The notes below the pieces were generated by a model that did not search any database, was not told where the DNA came from, and saw only the letters and a program-made list of their open reading frames with translations. Shown one piece after another: positions 16,686-24,054 of a DNA stretch of 64,000 nt (positions are counted from its first letter, which is position 1; the number at the start of each line of letters is the position of its first letter). The DNA comes from Streptomyces uncialis (GTDB lineage Bacteria > Actinomycetota > Actinomycetes > Streptomycetales > Streptomycetaceae), in NCBI RefSeq assembly GCF_001905345.1, contig NZ_LFBV01000003.1, forward strand, positions 550,985 through 614,984, read 5' to 3'. The position numbers were made by a program, and so were the translations under genes.

Positions 16686-17972
16686 TCAGTCCTCGCCGGA
16701 CGTGGGGCCCGTCGCACGGACCGGGCTGTGGGGCGCGGCCGACGGTCCGGTGCCTCCCGGGGCGGAGGCGGGCGTGGGGCGGCCGGGCGAGCGCAGCAGG
16801 AACGCCCCGGCGGTCGTCGCCGCGGCGCCCGCGAACGCGGCCGTGGCGGCGGCCAGCGACGCGCCGGCGAACCCGACCGCCCCGGTCAGTGCCGCGAAGG
16901 CGAACGGCGCGACGGTGGCGCCCGTGTAGATGCCGACCTGGACGGTGTGCCCGGCGTGCTCCGCCTTGTCGGGTACCAACCGCAGTGCGGCGGCGAGGAG
17001 CAGTCCGGTCCAGCCCCAGCCCGCGGAGAAGGCGAGCACCGCTCCGGCCAGGAAGGCTGTCGGTGAGCCCGTCGAGATCAGGGCGAGCCCGATGCCACCG
17101 GTGGCCATCATGGCGGTGATCACCGCTGGGTTGTGATGGGGTGCCCGGTCGGTCAGCGCACCCGCGGCGAGTCGGACGGCGATGGCGCAGAGCGCGCTGA
17201 GCGACAGCAGGTTCCCGGTGAGGGTGCCCGACAGCCCGGCTTCCGCGCCCAGTTGGACGAAGTACGTGGCCACCGCGTTGTTCCCGGCGGCCGACAGCGC
17301 GGCGGCCAAGGCCCACAGTGCCAGTACGGGCCCGACGCTCCGGGAAGCGGTGGGACGTACGGTCGGCGTGGCCGGGGTACCGGTGCGGGGGACGGTCAGC
17401 GGGGTGAGTGCCGCCGGGATCATGGCGACGAGTCCGGCGACGGTCATGGCCGTGCGCCAGCCGTGTCCCGGGACGGCGAAGGCGACGAGCAGGCCGGGGA
17501 CGAGGGTCGCCGCCGCCAAGGCCGCGCCGACCGTGCCCGCCGCCAGGGAGCGCCGGTGCCCCGGGACTCCGGCGACGATCAGCCGGCCCGCGGCGGGCTG
17601 GACAAGTGCGTTGCCGAGGCCGCCCACGACCAGGAGGGCGGTGAGGGTGGCCGCGTCGCCCGCCCGTGACACCCCGAGCATGACCGCGGCGGCGATCAGG
17701 GAGGCCGTCGCGAGGGTGGTGTGCGTCGGAAGCCGGGCGGCCGTCCGCTTGGCGAGGGGCGAGCCGAGCGCGGTGGCGGCGTAGAAGGCGGTCATGGACA
17801 GTCCGAGTCCGGTGCGGGACATGCGCAGTTCGGACCCGATGCCGGGGGCGAGGGCTCCGACGGCGAACCCCGGCATGACGGTGACCGTCGCTGTCAGCGC
17901 GGCGGTGAGGACGCCCGGCCAGACCCGGGCGCGGTACTTGGCAGGGGAGCGGCGCGGCGAGGGCACGGTCAT
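16686..17972 (-). CDS. MFS transporter
   Basis: 428 residues with about twelve membrane segments and the loop motif LAKRTAARLPTHTTLATASL. The start at 17972 (TVPSPRRSPAKYRARVWPGV) has GGAG upstream and leaves 16 nt after the metallo-hydrolase stop; longer readings run into that gene. It resembles CynX/NimT-type or drug-efflux MFS proteins. It is the second gene of an operon with an MBL hydrolase, and a MarR gene is divergent upstream. Export of a compound sensed by MarR is plausible; the substrate is unknown. Confidence 0.85.
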   Translation of the reverse strand: MTVPSPRRSPAKYRARVWPGVLTAALTATVTVMPGFAVGALAPGIGSELRMSRTGLGLSMTAFYAATALGSPLAKRTAARLPTHTTLATASLIAAAVMLGVSRAGDAATLTALLVVGGLGNALVQPAAGRLIVAGVPGHRRSLAAGTVGAALAAATLVPGLLVAFAVPGHGWRTAMTVAGLVAMIPAALTPLTVPRTGTPATPTVRPTASRSVGPVLALWALAAALSAAGNNAVATYFVQLGAEAGLSGTLTGNLLSLSALCAIAVRLAAGALTDRAPHHNPAVITAMMATGGIGLALISTGSPTAFLAGAVLAFSAGWGWTGLLLAAALRLVPDKAEHAGHTVQVGIYTGATVAPFAFAALTGAVGFAGASLAAATAAFAGAAATTAGAFLLRSPGRPTPASAPGGTGPSAAPHSPVRATGPTSGED

Positions 17973-17988
17973 GTCCGGCTCCGGCGGG

Positions 17989-18879
17989 TCACGCGTCGAC
18001 GGGGTGCCAGACGGGGCCGTCGGCTCCCGGACGGACGTGTCCGAAGACCACGTCGGCGAAGTGGTTGCCGAAGCCGATGGTGCCGGGCTCCTGGAGTTCG
18101 GCGACCAGCCGGTGGCGGAACCGGGCGGACAGCGCGGGGTCGTGGTCGGGGGCGGCGGACCACTGCGGACGGGCTGTCTGGACCGGTGAGTGCAGGGCGT
18201 CACCGAAGGCGATGAGGCGTCTGCCGCCCGACTCGATCACATAGCCGGTGTGGCCGGGGGTGTGTCCGGGCATGTAGCGGACCCGTACGCCGGGGAAGAC
18301 CTCCTGACCGTCGGTCACGGTCCGGACCCGGGGTTCCAGCGCGGCGAGTGCTTCGGCGGAGGTGCCGTGGGCCGCGAGGAGATGGCGCCCGGACCACTCG
18401 GGTTCGGTCACGAGGAGTTCGGCGCCGCTGAAGGCGGGCCGGTCGCCGCCGGGGGCGGGGTGCCCGGCCCAGCCGAGATGGTCGATGTGCAGATGGGTGA
18501 ACGCCACCGCCTCGATCGTCCCGGGTGGGCGGCCGAGGCGGGCCAGATTGTCCAGGAGCGCTCCCCCGTGGATCGCGCCGTACGCGTTGCCCGGCTCGGC
18601 CGGAGCGGACCGCGGACCGAATCCGGCGTCGATCAGCAGGGCCCGGTCGCCGCTCTCCACCAGCAGCGAGCCGATACCCGCGACGAGATGGCCGGAGTCG
18701 TCCAGGTACTCGGGGTGGGCCGCCCACCACGCGTCGGTGCTGTCCGGGAGCCAGCCGCGCGGGGTGAGCCGCACCGCGCCGTCCGGAACGTAGGTGACCC
18801 GTGTCCGGCCGAGTGTGAGCGACCGGATTCCCGACGGCCTGCGCAGCCGCTCGGTGTGATGCGACGTGGTGGAACGCAT
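17989..18879 (-). CDS. Metallo-beta-lactamase-fold hydrolase, lactonase-like
   Basis: 296 residues. Zinc ligands are FTHLHIDHLGWAG (HxHxDH), RYMPGHTPGHTGY, and FGDALHSP. The layout resembles the AHL-lactonase/AidC-like branch of the family, which opens lactones. It has no signal peptide. It is the first gene of the MarR-controlled operon with the MFS transporter. The start at 18879 is preceded by the MarR operator region about 80 bp upstream. A job in inactivating an antibiotic or lactone signal is an inference from the MarR/MFS context. Confidence 0.85.
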   Translation of the reverse strand: MRSTTSHHTERLRRPSGIRSLTLGRTRVTYVPDGAVRLTPRGWLPDSTDAWWAAHPEYLDDSGHLVAGIGSLLVESGDRALLIDAGFGPRSAPAEPGNAYGAIHGGALLDNLARLGRPPGTIEAVAFTHLHIDHLGWAGHPAPGGDRPAFSGAELLVTEPEWSGRHLLAAHGTSAEALAALEPRVRTVTDGQEVFPGVRVRYMPGHTPGHTGYVIESGGRRLIAFGDALHSPVQTARPQWSAAPDHDPALSARFRHRLVAELQEPGTIGFGNHFADVVFGHVRPGADGPVWHPVDA

Positions 18880-18957
18880 GCGCGCTCTTCCCTCTCCCTG
18901 GACGGTGTGGGGCGGCGCCGTGGGCCGTGGGCCTCGGCGGTCCGATCACCGTATGCA

Positions 18958-18982
18958 TCAAGCTTGAATCATGCAAGCTTGC
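18958..18982. promoter_or_regulatory. Double palindrome, likely MarR operator
   Basis: Two perfect 10-bp palindromes, TCAAGCTTGA (18958-18967) and GCAAGCTTGC (18973-18982), share the core CAAGCTTG. Their centres are 15 bp apart. They lie between the divergent MBL/MFS operon and the MarR gene, where a MarR dimer pair could control both. Confidence 0.75.
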
Positions 18983-19006
18983 AATATTCAGGCTGGATGG
19001 TCTTGT

Positions 19007-19012
19007 TAGAAT
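19007..19012 (+). promoter_or_regulatory. -10 box of the MarR gene (leaderless)
   Basis: TAGAAT is a 5/6 match to TATAAT. It is followed by 7 nt and the ATG at 19020. No ribosome site exists, so the transcript likely begins at this ATG. This decides the start over the in-frame ATG at 19011, which lies inside the -10 box. Confidence 0.65.
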
Positions 19013-19019
19013 GAGCGGT

Positions 19020-19445
19020 ATGACGAACCCGGAACCGCAGGCCGTCGCCGAGCGCGAACTGTGCGGCCTGGTGAACGGGATGGCCCACCAGATCGCGGAG
19101 CATGTCCGGCAGCGCGCGCTCCGCCTGGGGCTGACCGCGCCGCAGGCGACGGCGCTGCGCGAGCTGACCGGCCCGATGACCATGCGGGAACTCGCCGAAC
19201 GCATGAGCTGCGAGCCCTCCAACGCCACCTTCGTCGTCGACAAGCTGGAGAAACGGGAACTGCTCGAACGCCGGCCGCACCCCACCGACCGGCGCGCCAA
19301 GCGGCTGGTCCTCACCCCCCAGGGCACCGCCCTCCGCGAGCGGCTCCTCGAACTCCTCGGCGAGGACTCCCCGCTCTCGGGGCTCACGCAGGAGGAGCAG
19401 GGAACCCTTCAGCGCCTGCTCGAACGGGCCGTCATCCGCCCCTGA
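19020..19445 (+). CDS. MarR-family transcriptional regulator
   Basis: 141 residues. The winged-helix core reads LTAPQATALRELTGPMTMRELAERMSCEPSNATFVVDKLEKRELLERRPHP with the wing TDRRAKRLVLTPQG, the standard MarR signature (DRRxxxLxLTxxG). The leaderless promoter picks the start. It is divergent from the MBL/MFS operon, with two palindromes between them, so it probably represses both and is released by a small phenolic or drug ligand. Confidence 0.92.
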   Translation: MTNPEPQAVAERELCGLVNGMAHQIAEHVRQRALRLGLTAPQATALRELTGPMTMRELAERMSCEPSNATFVVDKLEKRELLERRPHPTDRRAKRLVLTPQGTALRERLLELLGEDSPLSGLTQEEQGTLQRLLERAVIRP

Positions 19446-19637
19446 GCCCGCCCGTCCGACGGACCGCGACACCGCCGCACACGCCCCTCCGCGGCGCACC
19501 CACCGACCCCCTCGGCGCGCCCCGCGCCGACTGAGTCCGTCCGCGCGCCACCCGGTGACGGGCCGTCAGGAACAGGATCACCCGATCGGTAGCACGGAAC
19601 CGGAATACCCGGCCGCCGACCGGGGGTTGGGCCCGAC

Positions 19638-20069
19638 ATGGCAAACACACTCTTCGATCCGCACACCCTGCTCGCGGACAGCGACCTCGGCGTGCTCGCG
19701 ACCATCAAGTCCGACGGCCGACCCCAGCTCTCACCCGTCATGCCCGCCTATGACCGCACCGCCGGGGTGATCCGGATCTCGACGACCGCGGGCACCGCCA
19801 AGACAGCCAATCTGCGCCGGGACCCGCGCGCGGCGCTGGAGGTGACCGGTCCGGACGGGCGGTCCTGGGCCACCGCCGAGGGCACCACCACCCTCGTCGG
19901 CCCGGGAACGGACCCGGACGGTCCCGAGGTCCAGGCGCTCGTGGACTACTACCGGGCCGCCGCCGGGGAACACCCGGACTGGGACGAGTACCGGTCCGTG
20001 ATGGTTTCGGACCGGCGGGTGCTGGTGACCCTGGCGGTCGAGAAGGTGTACGGCGCCGACCTGCGCTGA
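19638..20069 (+). CDS. PPOX-class F420-dependent oxidoreductase
   Basis: 143 residues with a split-barrel flavin/F420-binding fold. Recognised by LADSDLGVLATIKSDGRPQLSPVMPAYD, GTAKTANLRRDPRAALEV and VMVSDRRVLVTLAVEKVYG, all typical of the actinobacterial F420-dependent branch. It reduces an unknown small molecule in the cytoplasm. It is monocistronic, with a hairpin right after the stop. Confidence 0.85.
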   Translation: MANTLFDPHTLLADSDLGVLATIKSDGRPQLSPVMPAYDRTAGVIRISTTAGTAKTANLRRDPRAALEVTGPDGRSWATAEGTTTLVGPGTDPDGPEVQALVDYYRAAAGEHPDWDEYRSVMVSDRRVLVTLAVEKVYGADLR

Positions 20070-20075
20070 CGGACT

Positions 20076-20112
20076 CCGCCGCCCGACGCGGTGGTCGCGG
20101 CGGGCGGCGGAC
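20076..20112. terminator. Hairpin between convergent genes
   Basis: An 11-bp perfect stem (20076-20086 with 20102-20112) has a 15-nt loop and starts 7 nt after the stop at 20069. Confidence 0.6.
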
Positions 20113-20185
20113 ACGGATCCCGGCGGGCGGGTCCCAGCAGGTACGGGTACTGGCGGGTGCGGGTGCCGAACCGGTACGGGTCCCG

Positions 20186-20647
20186 CTACCCGTTCCCGGC
20201 GGGCGGGTCGGCCAGGACGCCCCGGAGGAGACCGGTGGCCTGCCCGACCTCGATGAGATATCCGTCGGGGTCGCGCAGATAGCAGCGCAGTTCGGCCTTG
20301 CGGTCGATCGGCGGGGTCAGGAACTCCGCGCCCTTCCCGCTCCACAGCCGGTAGCAGGCATCGATGTCGGCCACCCGGATGTTGAGGAAGCTGGTGGCCG
20401 TGTCCGGGTCGTCGGGCGGCCGGAGGGTGACTCCCGGTTTGTCGGGGGTGGGGCCGCCGCCCGGGTTCATGATGAGCCAGCTGTTGGCGAGCTTGACGAT
20501 GCACGGGTTCTCGGCGAGGACCACCTCACCGCCGAGGACATCGGTGTAGAACGCCCGGGAGCGGGCCACATCGGCCACGGTGAGGAAGTGCGTGAGCAGC
20601 AGTCCGGTGGCGGGAACCGGGAGGTCTTCCTGGCGCATGTCGGTCAC
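20186..20647 (-). CDS. VOC-family (glyoxalase/bleomycin-resistance) protein
   Basis: 153 residues with one vicinal-oxygen-chelate module. LLLTHFLTVADVARSRAFYTDVLGGEVV opens the fold, and CYLRDPDGYLIEVGQATG carries the conserved C-terminal metal Glu. The histidine in LTHFLTV and that Glu are plausible metal ligands. Two in-frame ATGs (20647, 20638) fit; the first is used here. Enzyme or binding role is not determinable, and neighbours give no pathway hint. Confidence 0.83.
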   Translation of the reverse strand: MTDMRQEDLPVPATGLLLTHFLTVADVARSRAFYTDVLGGEVVLAENPCIVKLANSWLIMNPGGGPTPDKPGVTLRPPDDPDTATSFLNIRVADIDACYRLWSGKGAEFLTPPIDRKAELRCYLRDPDGYLIEVGQATGLLRGVLADPPAGNG

Positions 20648-21038
20648 CCATCTGTCGGTCGCCGGTCAGTCGGTCGTGCCGGACCCGGCGCTGTCGGCCG
20701 CCGGTCCGCCCGTCGCCGTCGCCTCCGAACGGACCGGATGGACCGGCCCCGGCGCGGGGCACGGCACCGGCCCCGGGTGGCGTGGCGTGGGTCTCGCGGA
20801 CCGGTTGCCGGGCACGGGGCCGCCCTCGGCGGGGCGGACGTGGCCCGGTCCACCTTCATCATCGGCCCGTGGGCACCGGGGCGAAAGCCGGGACCGTCCG
20901 ACCGGGCAAGCGGGGCGCACCGCCGCGAAACCCGTGTGCCCGGCTCCCGGGGACCATCGTCCCGGGAGCCGGGCACAGGGCCCGGCCGGAGCGCCCCGCC
21001 CGTACGTACCGGGCGGCGCTCCTCGTACCGTCGGCGCG
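20648..21038. other. Intergenic region, no gene seen
   Basis: Apart from the terminator at 20935-20977, I see no convincing coding sequence or RNA gene in these 390 bases. Open readings here lack normal codon bias or recognisable motifs. Confidence 0.6.
20935..20977. terminator. Terminator of the leftward selenoprotein-candidate operon
   Basis: A perfect 17-bp stem (20935-20951 with 20961-20977) has a 9-nt loop, starting about 60 nt past the TAG of the operon's last gene. Its position supports that gene ending at 21039 rather than at the internal TGA. Confidence 0.8.
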
Positions 21039-21833
21039 CTACAGCGGCAGCGCGTCGTGCCGGATCAGTGCCGCCACCGTGCCCGCGCACAGGGCCGTCG
21101 TCCAGCAGAGCAGCAGGATCGGCCGCCGCCGTGCGGCGAAGGCTTTGTCCCACTTGGACGCGTCGCCCGAGCGGACCGCGGACCTGACCATCAGGGCACG
21201 GCCCAGGGCGAACGCGAGGCCGCCCAGCGGTGTAGCCCACCACGGACCCACCAGGACGAGCAACGCGATACAGGCGTACGGCAGATGCGACGGGACGAAG
21301 GTGCGCATGCCCGTGCCCATCTCGAAGCCGAACTGAAGGGCTCCGGTGCCGTCCGTGCGGACCACGATGTCACTGGGTACCAGCCGGGCGTTCTGCGGCA
21401 TGCGGAACGGCAGCAGCCGCACCTCGATACCGAGGAACAGCACCGTCGTGACGACCAGGGCGATCGTGCGTACCCTGTCCGGCGCCAGTGACTGGACGAG
21501 TACCGCGGGCAGCAGGAGAAGCATTCCGGTGGCGAATCCTCCGAAGAACAGGCCCCGGACGAAATACTCGACATTCTTGGTTCCCCGCCAGACCGACGAG
21601 GTCAGCAGACCCGCTGAGTTGTGGCTTCAAACGGAGCCCGAGAGCGAGAAACCCGCCGCGATGCCGACCGCGCAGGCGGCGACCGCGGGCAGTATCCCGT
21701 GCAGCGCCTGGGTGCCCCACTGAGCGCCCGCGAACGCGACCGCGGTGAACAGCAGGGTCAGCGCCCCGGCCGTCAGCGCGGAGACGCCGGGGGTGCGGGG
21801 GCGCCGGAGGGCGGGTCGGTGCGTGAGTGCCAT
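21039..21833 (-). CDS. Candidate membrane selenoprotein with in-frame TGA at codon 69
   Basis: Reading from the ATG at 21833 (AGGA 8 nt upstream), 68 codons give two membrane segments ending GFSLSGSV, then TGA (21629-21627). The same frame continues SHNSAGLLTSSVWRGTKNV through four or more further hydrophobic segments to a TAG at 21041-21039, 264 residues in all. Without read-through, the second half would have to start at an internal ATG (21524) inside a hydrophobic segment and would lose the plainly coding stretch before it. A SECIS-like hairpin follows the TGA, and tRNA-Sec, SelA, SelB and SelD are adjacent. Cys54 lies 15 residues before Sec69 in the preceding membrane segment. I do not recognise the family; the operon partners suggest membrane thiol/selenol redox chemistry. 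The alternative is a genuine nonsense mutation or sequencing error. Confidence 0.72.
21587..21629 (-). promoter_or_regulatory. Candidate bacterial SECIS element
   Basis: Starting 9 nt after the TGA, UCAGC (21617-21613) pairs with GCUGA (21606-21602) around the loop GGGUCU. A possible lower helix pairs GCCA (21625-21622) with UGGC (21590-21587). Bacterial SECIS elements recognised by SelB lie directly after the UGA and present a GGUC-type apical loop, as in E. coli fdhF. The codons here (GTT before the TGA; TCA and GGT after it) are rare for this genome, as if constrained by RNA structure. Confidence 0.62.
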
Positions 21834-21850
21834 CCGAAGTCCTTTCCCGG

Positions 21851-21886
21851 CCGGTGGCCGTCGCGGGGAGCGACGACGGCCACCGG
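21851..21886 (-). other. Intercistronic hairpin before the selenoprotein candidate
   Basis: A perfect 13-bp stem (21851-21863 with 21874-21886) has a 10-nt loop, located between the TAG of the Tat-exported protein gene and the ribosome site of the next gene. It could be a partial terminator or an RNA-stability element that lowers expression of the last gene. Confidence 0.6.
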
Positions 21887-21907
21887 CGCGTGCGTGAAGA
21901 GGTGCGG

Positions 21908-22420
21908 CTACTTCTTGCAGCTGGTCGTGTGGCGCGTCCGGTGGCCGGTGGCGTTGGTGATCGCGTAGAAGTACCCGTCCCAGCAGTGGACGGTGGTGCC
22001 GTTGCTCTTCGTCCAGTACCAGCCGGCGTATCCGCCGCAGGCCGCCTCCCAGTTGTAGTCCTCGGTGTACGAACCGAAGTTCTTGCTGTCGGTGCGGTGG
22101 TAGCCGTCGGAGGCGCAGAACCGGCCGGAGATGTACTGGCGGCCCCAGCAAGGGGTGTCACCGGCGACGTTCACGCTCATGCAGTGGCGGGGGTGGCGGG
22201 ACCTGCGCGTCACCGCGTGGGCCGGACCGCCGGCGATCCAGCCGAGGCCGGTGAAGGCCAGGGTGGCGGCTCCGGCCATGGCCGTGCGGAGGAAGGTGCG
22301 GCGCCCGAAGCCGCCGTTCTTCCCCGGGGTCCCGGACAGCTCCGTGGTCGGTCTGCTGCTGCCGCCCGATGTGGGTGACATGGTCACTTCGGGGATGGAC
22401 TGGAGGAAGGCGGTGCTCAT
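21908..22420 (-). CDS. Tat-exported six-cysteine protein
   Basis: 170 residues. A twin-arginine signal (G39-RRTFLR, hydrophobic AMAGAATLAFTGLGWIAG, cleavage after AHA69) sits after an unusually long 38-residue N-region. The mature part, about 100 residues, has six Cys (first at 80 and 91) and many aromatic residues (CGGYAGWYW, HCWDGYFY). Size, export route, Cys richness and a MauD-like neighbour recall the light chain of methylamine dehydrogenase (MauA), but similarity is weak and I do not claim the TTQ cofactor. Tat export implies folding, perhaps disulfide or cofactor insertion, in the cytoplasm. Its start overlaps the thioredoxin-like gene by 4 bp (ATGA). Confidence 0.75.
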   Translation of the reverse strand: MSTAFLQSIPEVTMSPTSGGSSRPTTELSGTPGKNGGFGRRTFLRTAMAGAATLAFTGLGWIAGGPAHAVTRRSRHPRHCMSVNVAGDTPCWGRQYISGRFCASDGYHRTDSKNFGSYTEDYNWEAACGGYAGWYWTKSNGTTVHCWDGYFYAITNATGHRTRHTTSCKK

Positions 22421-22935
22421 GATGCGACTCCCGTCGTGGATGCGGTGACCGGTGCGGAGGTGAGGTGTTCCGCGGTGAGGGCGGTGAGGGTCTCGGCGGA
22501 GCCCACGGGCTCCGCCGACAGCAGCGCGCCGTCCGCGTCGAGGAGCAGCAGCGCGGGCTGGTAGGCGAGCAGCAGCGGGGAGGACAGCTCGGCGCCCTGG
22601 CGGATCTCGCCGGCGTCGGCGTCCTTCCAGCGTCCCGAGTTGTCGATGTCGATCAGCAGCGTGCGGTGTCCGGCGCCGCTCAGGGCGCGCCGGATCGCGG
22701 GCCAGGCCGCGACGGCCTCCTCGCAGGTGGGGCAGGTGGAGGAGACGACGAGCGCCAGGGTGCGCTTCGCCGCGGCCGGTGCGGCCAGGTCGGGCCACCG
22801 GCGGGCCGGGTCCGAGCTGGTGGAGCCTCTGGACTCCAGGGCGCGGACCTTGCCGACCAGTGCGGCGTACCCGAAGGTGAGGAAGGCGATGGCGGCCCAG
22901 GCGAGGACCAGCAGGACGACGAGAACGCTCTGCAC
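22417..22935 (-). CDS. Membrane-anchored thioredoxin-fold protein, MauD-like
   Basis: 172 residues. One N-terminal membrane anchor (SVLVVLLVLAWAAIAFLTFGYAA) is followed by a thioredoxin-like domain with the redox motif C68-P-T-C71 in ALVVSSTCPTCEEAV, and later PALLLLDADG as the conserved cis-Pro strand region. MauD and TlpA-type proteins have this layout and reduce or arrange disulfides in exported partners. The GTG start has GGGGAG about 8 nt upstream, inside the end of the previous gene. The exported six-Cys protein encoded next is the obvious client. Confidence 0.82.
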   Translation of the reverse strand: MQSVLVVLLVLAWAAIAFLTFGYAALVGKVRALESRGSTSSDPARRWPDLAAPAAAKRTLALVVSSTCPTCEEAVAAWPAIRRALSGAGHRTLLIDIDNSGRWKDADAGEIRQGAELSSPLLLAYQPALLLLDADGALLSAEPVGSAETLTALTAEHLTSAPVTASTTGVAS

Positions 22936-22938
22936 CGA

Positions 22939-23640
22939 TCACACTCCCCAGCGCACGTCGAGCGACTGGAGCAGTTCCTCCTGGTCGACGGCGCCGACAC
23001 CCAGGTTCTTGTCGGTCTCGTCGTCGATGGTGCAGACGGCCTTGGGGCCGGCGTGGATGTACTTGCGTCCCCGCAGCACCCCGTCGACCTCCAGCGACTT
23101 CGCCCAGACGTGACCGTGCTCGACGGCCTTGCCGGGCTCGGCCGGGACGAGACCGGTCGCGTCCTCCGCGGCGTACATCGTGACGGCGCCGCCGGAGGTG
23201 AACTTGACCCCGTACAGGCTCCAGGTGGTGGTGTCCCCGCCGCGGGGGGTCACCACGAGGCCCGCGGCGGTGTCGGTGAGCACGAGCTGGTCGAGGACGG
23301 TGGTGACGGCGCCGGGGTCGACCTGGTCGTCGGGGAAGGACATGATCAGACAGTGGTGCGGGCCGGTCCAGATCCCGTGCCAGCCCTCGCCCCCGGAGTG
23401 GAGCAGGATCTGGAGCGGCTGGTTGTCGTAGGTGAGCTGCTGGACGATGTTGTTGCCCTGAGTCTCTATCAGGACGCCCGGGTAGCCGCGGTCGGTGATG
23501 GCGATGCCGACACCGATGGTCGCGCCGACGAGGCGGAAGTTCCAGTACCAGTCGTCCTGCATCGAGCGGGCGCGGCAGGCGAAGGACACCCAGCGCCCAT
23601 TGGGCGCCAGAGCCTTCGCGGACAGGGCCGTGGACTGCAT
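22939..23640 (-). CDS. Unrecognised protein, first gene of the operon
   Basis: 233 residues, no signal peptide or membrane segment. I do not recognise the family. Visible features are an aromatic stretch QDDWYWNFRLVGATIGVG, a GEGWHGIWTGPHHCLIM segment, three Cys (in SFACRAR, HHCLIM and AVCTID) and a predicted all-beta character. ATG at 23640 has GGAGG 6 nt upstream, and a 9-bp hairpin (23671-23691) lies in the leader. The gene is in the same frame as the next one, separated only by TGA-TCG before its GTG, but no SECIS-like loop follows that TGA, so I treat it as a normal stop. Confidence 0.7.
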   Translation of the reverse strand: MQSTALSAKALAPNGRWVSFACRARSMQDDWYWNFRLVGATIGVGIAITDRGYPGVLIETQGNNIVQQLTYDNQPLQILLHSGGEGWHGIWTGPHHCLIMSFPDDQVDPGAVTTVLDQLVLTDTAAGLVVTPRGGDTTTWSLYGVKFTSGGAVTMYAAEDATGLVPAEPGKAVEHGHVWAKSLEVDGVLRGRKYIHAGPKAVCTIDDETDKNLGVGAVDQEELLQSLDVRWGV

Positions 23641-23867
23641 GGGTCCTCCAGGAGGGAGCGGAGCATGGCCGGCCGCACCGGAGGTGCGGCCCGCAGACAC
23701 CGTAGAAACCCCTTCTGGTCCGCCGCTGTCCCGCGGCTGTCGGTTCCCTCGCCGTCCGCTGTCGCCTCGCCGTCCGGCGTCTGCTCTGCCGCTCCCGGCC
23801 GGCTGACCGTTCGCTTACCGGCCGCTTACACCTCGCTGACAGCGTGTTTCCTGAGTGTTTGCGTTCG

Positions 23868-23896
23868 TTGACAGACCAGATCCCGCCTTGGAAGAT
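23868..23896 (+). promoter_or_regulatory. Promoter of tRNA-Sec
   Basis: A perfect -35 TTGACA (23868-23873), a 17-nt spacer and a weak -10 GAAGAT (23891-23896) place the start of transcription next to the first base of the tRNA at 23904. Confidence 0.6.
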
Positions 23897-23903
23897 CCTG
23901 TCC

Positions 23904-23996
23904 GGAGGTGTCCGTCGGCCGGTGCCGGCCCCGGTCTTCAAAACCGGTGGACGTTGTCCCTTACGCGTCAGCGGGTTCGACTCCCGTCCACCTCCG
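23904..23996 (+). tRNA. selC: Selenocysteine tRNA, anticodon TCA
   Basis: 93 nt, longer than normal tRNAs. The anticodon loop CTTCAAA (TCA at 23938-23940) is closed by CCGGT/ACCGG. The T arm GCGGG-TTCGACT-CCCGT has the same closing G-U pair as E. coli selC. A long variable arm (GGAC-GTT-GTCC and beyond) and an extended D arm (GGCCGG...) are present. The acceptor stem GGAGGTG/CACCTCC gives seven clear pairs; the eighth is a U-C mismatch unless the stem is shifted by one (CGGAGGTG/CACCTCCG). CCA is not encoded. selA starts 58 nt downstream. Confidence 0.93.
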
Positions 23997-24054
23997 TCCC
24001 AGCCGTCCGCGCGGGCGACCACGCCCGGGAGAACGTTCGAGTGTCAGGAGCGCC

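Noticed and set aside
16441..16720. Open frames through the 7-bp repeat, giving proteins of repeated RRSAVGG or RPPTAD units.
   Set aside because: A 7-bp repeat read in any frame gives a regular peptide; there is no start signal or homology, and the region lies between two clear convergent genes.
22936..22941. Read-through of the TGA between the unknown protein and the thioredoxin-fold gene, which are in the same frame, as a second selenocysteine.
   Set aside because: The next gene has its own GTG start with a good ribosome site and a clean N-terminal membrane anchor. No GGUC-type loop follows this TGA.
21908..24022. A single 704-residue minus-strand frame across the redox operon.
   Set aside because: Only its last 170 codons match a real gene. 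The rest is a shadow of the two upstream genes and the tRNA in other frames.
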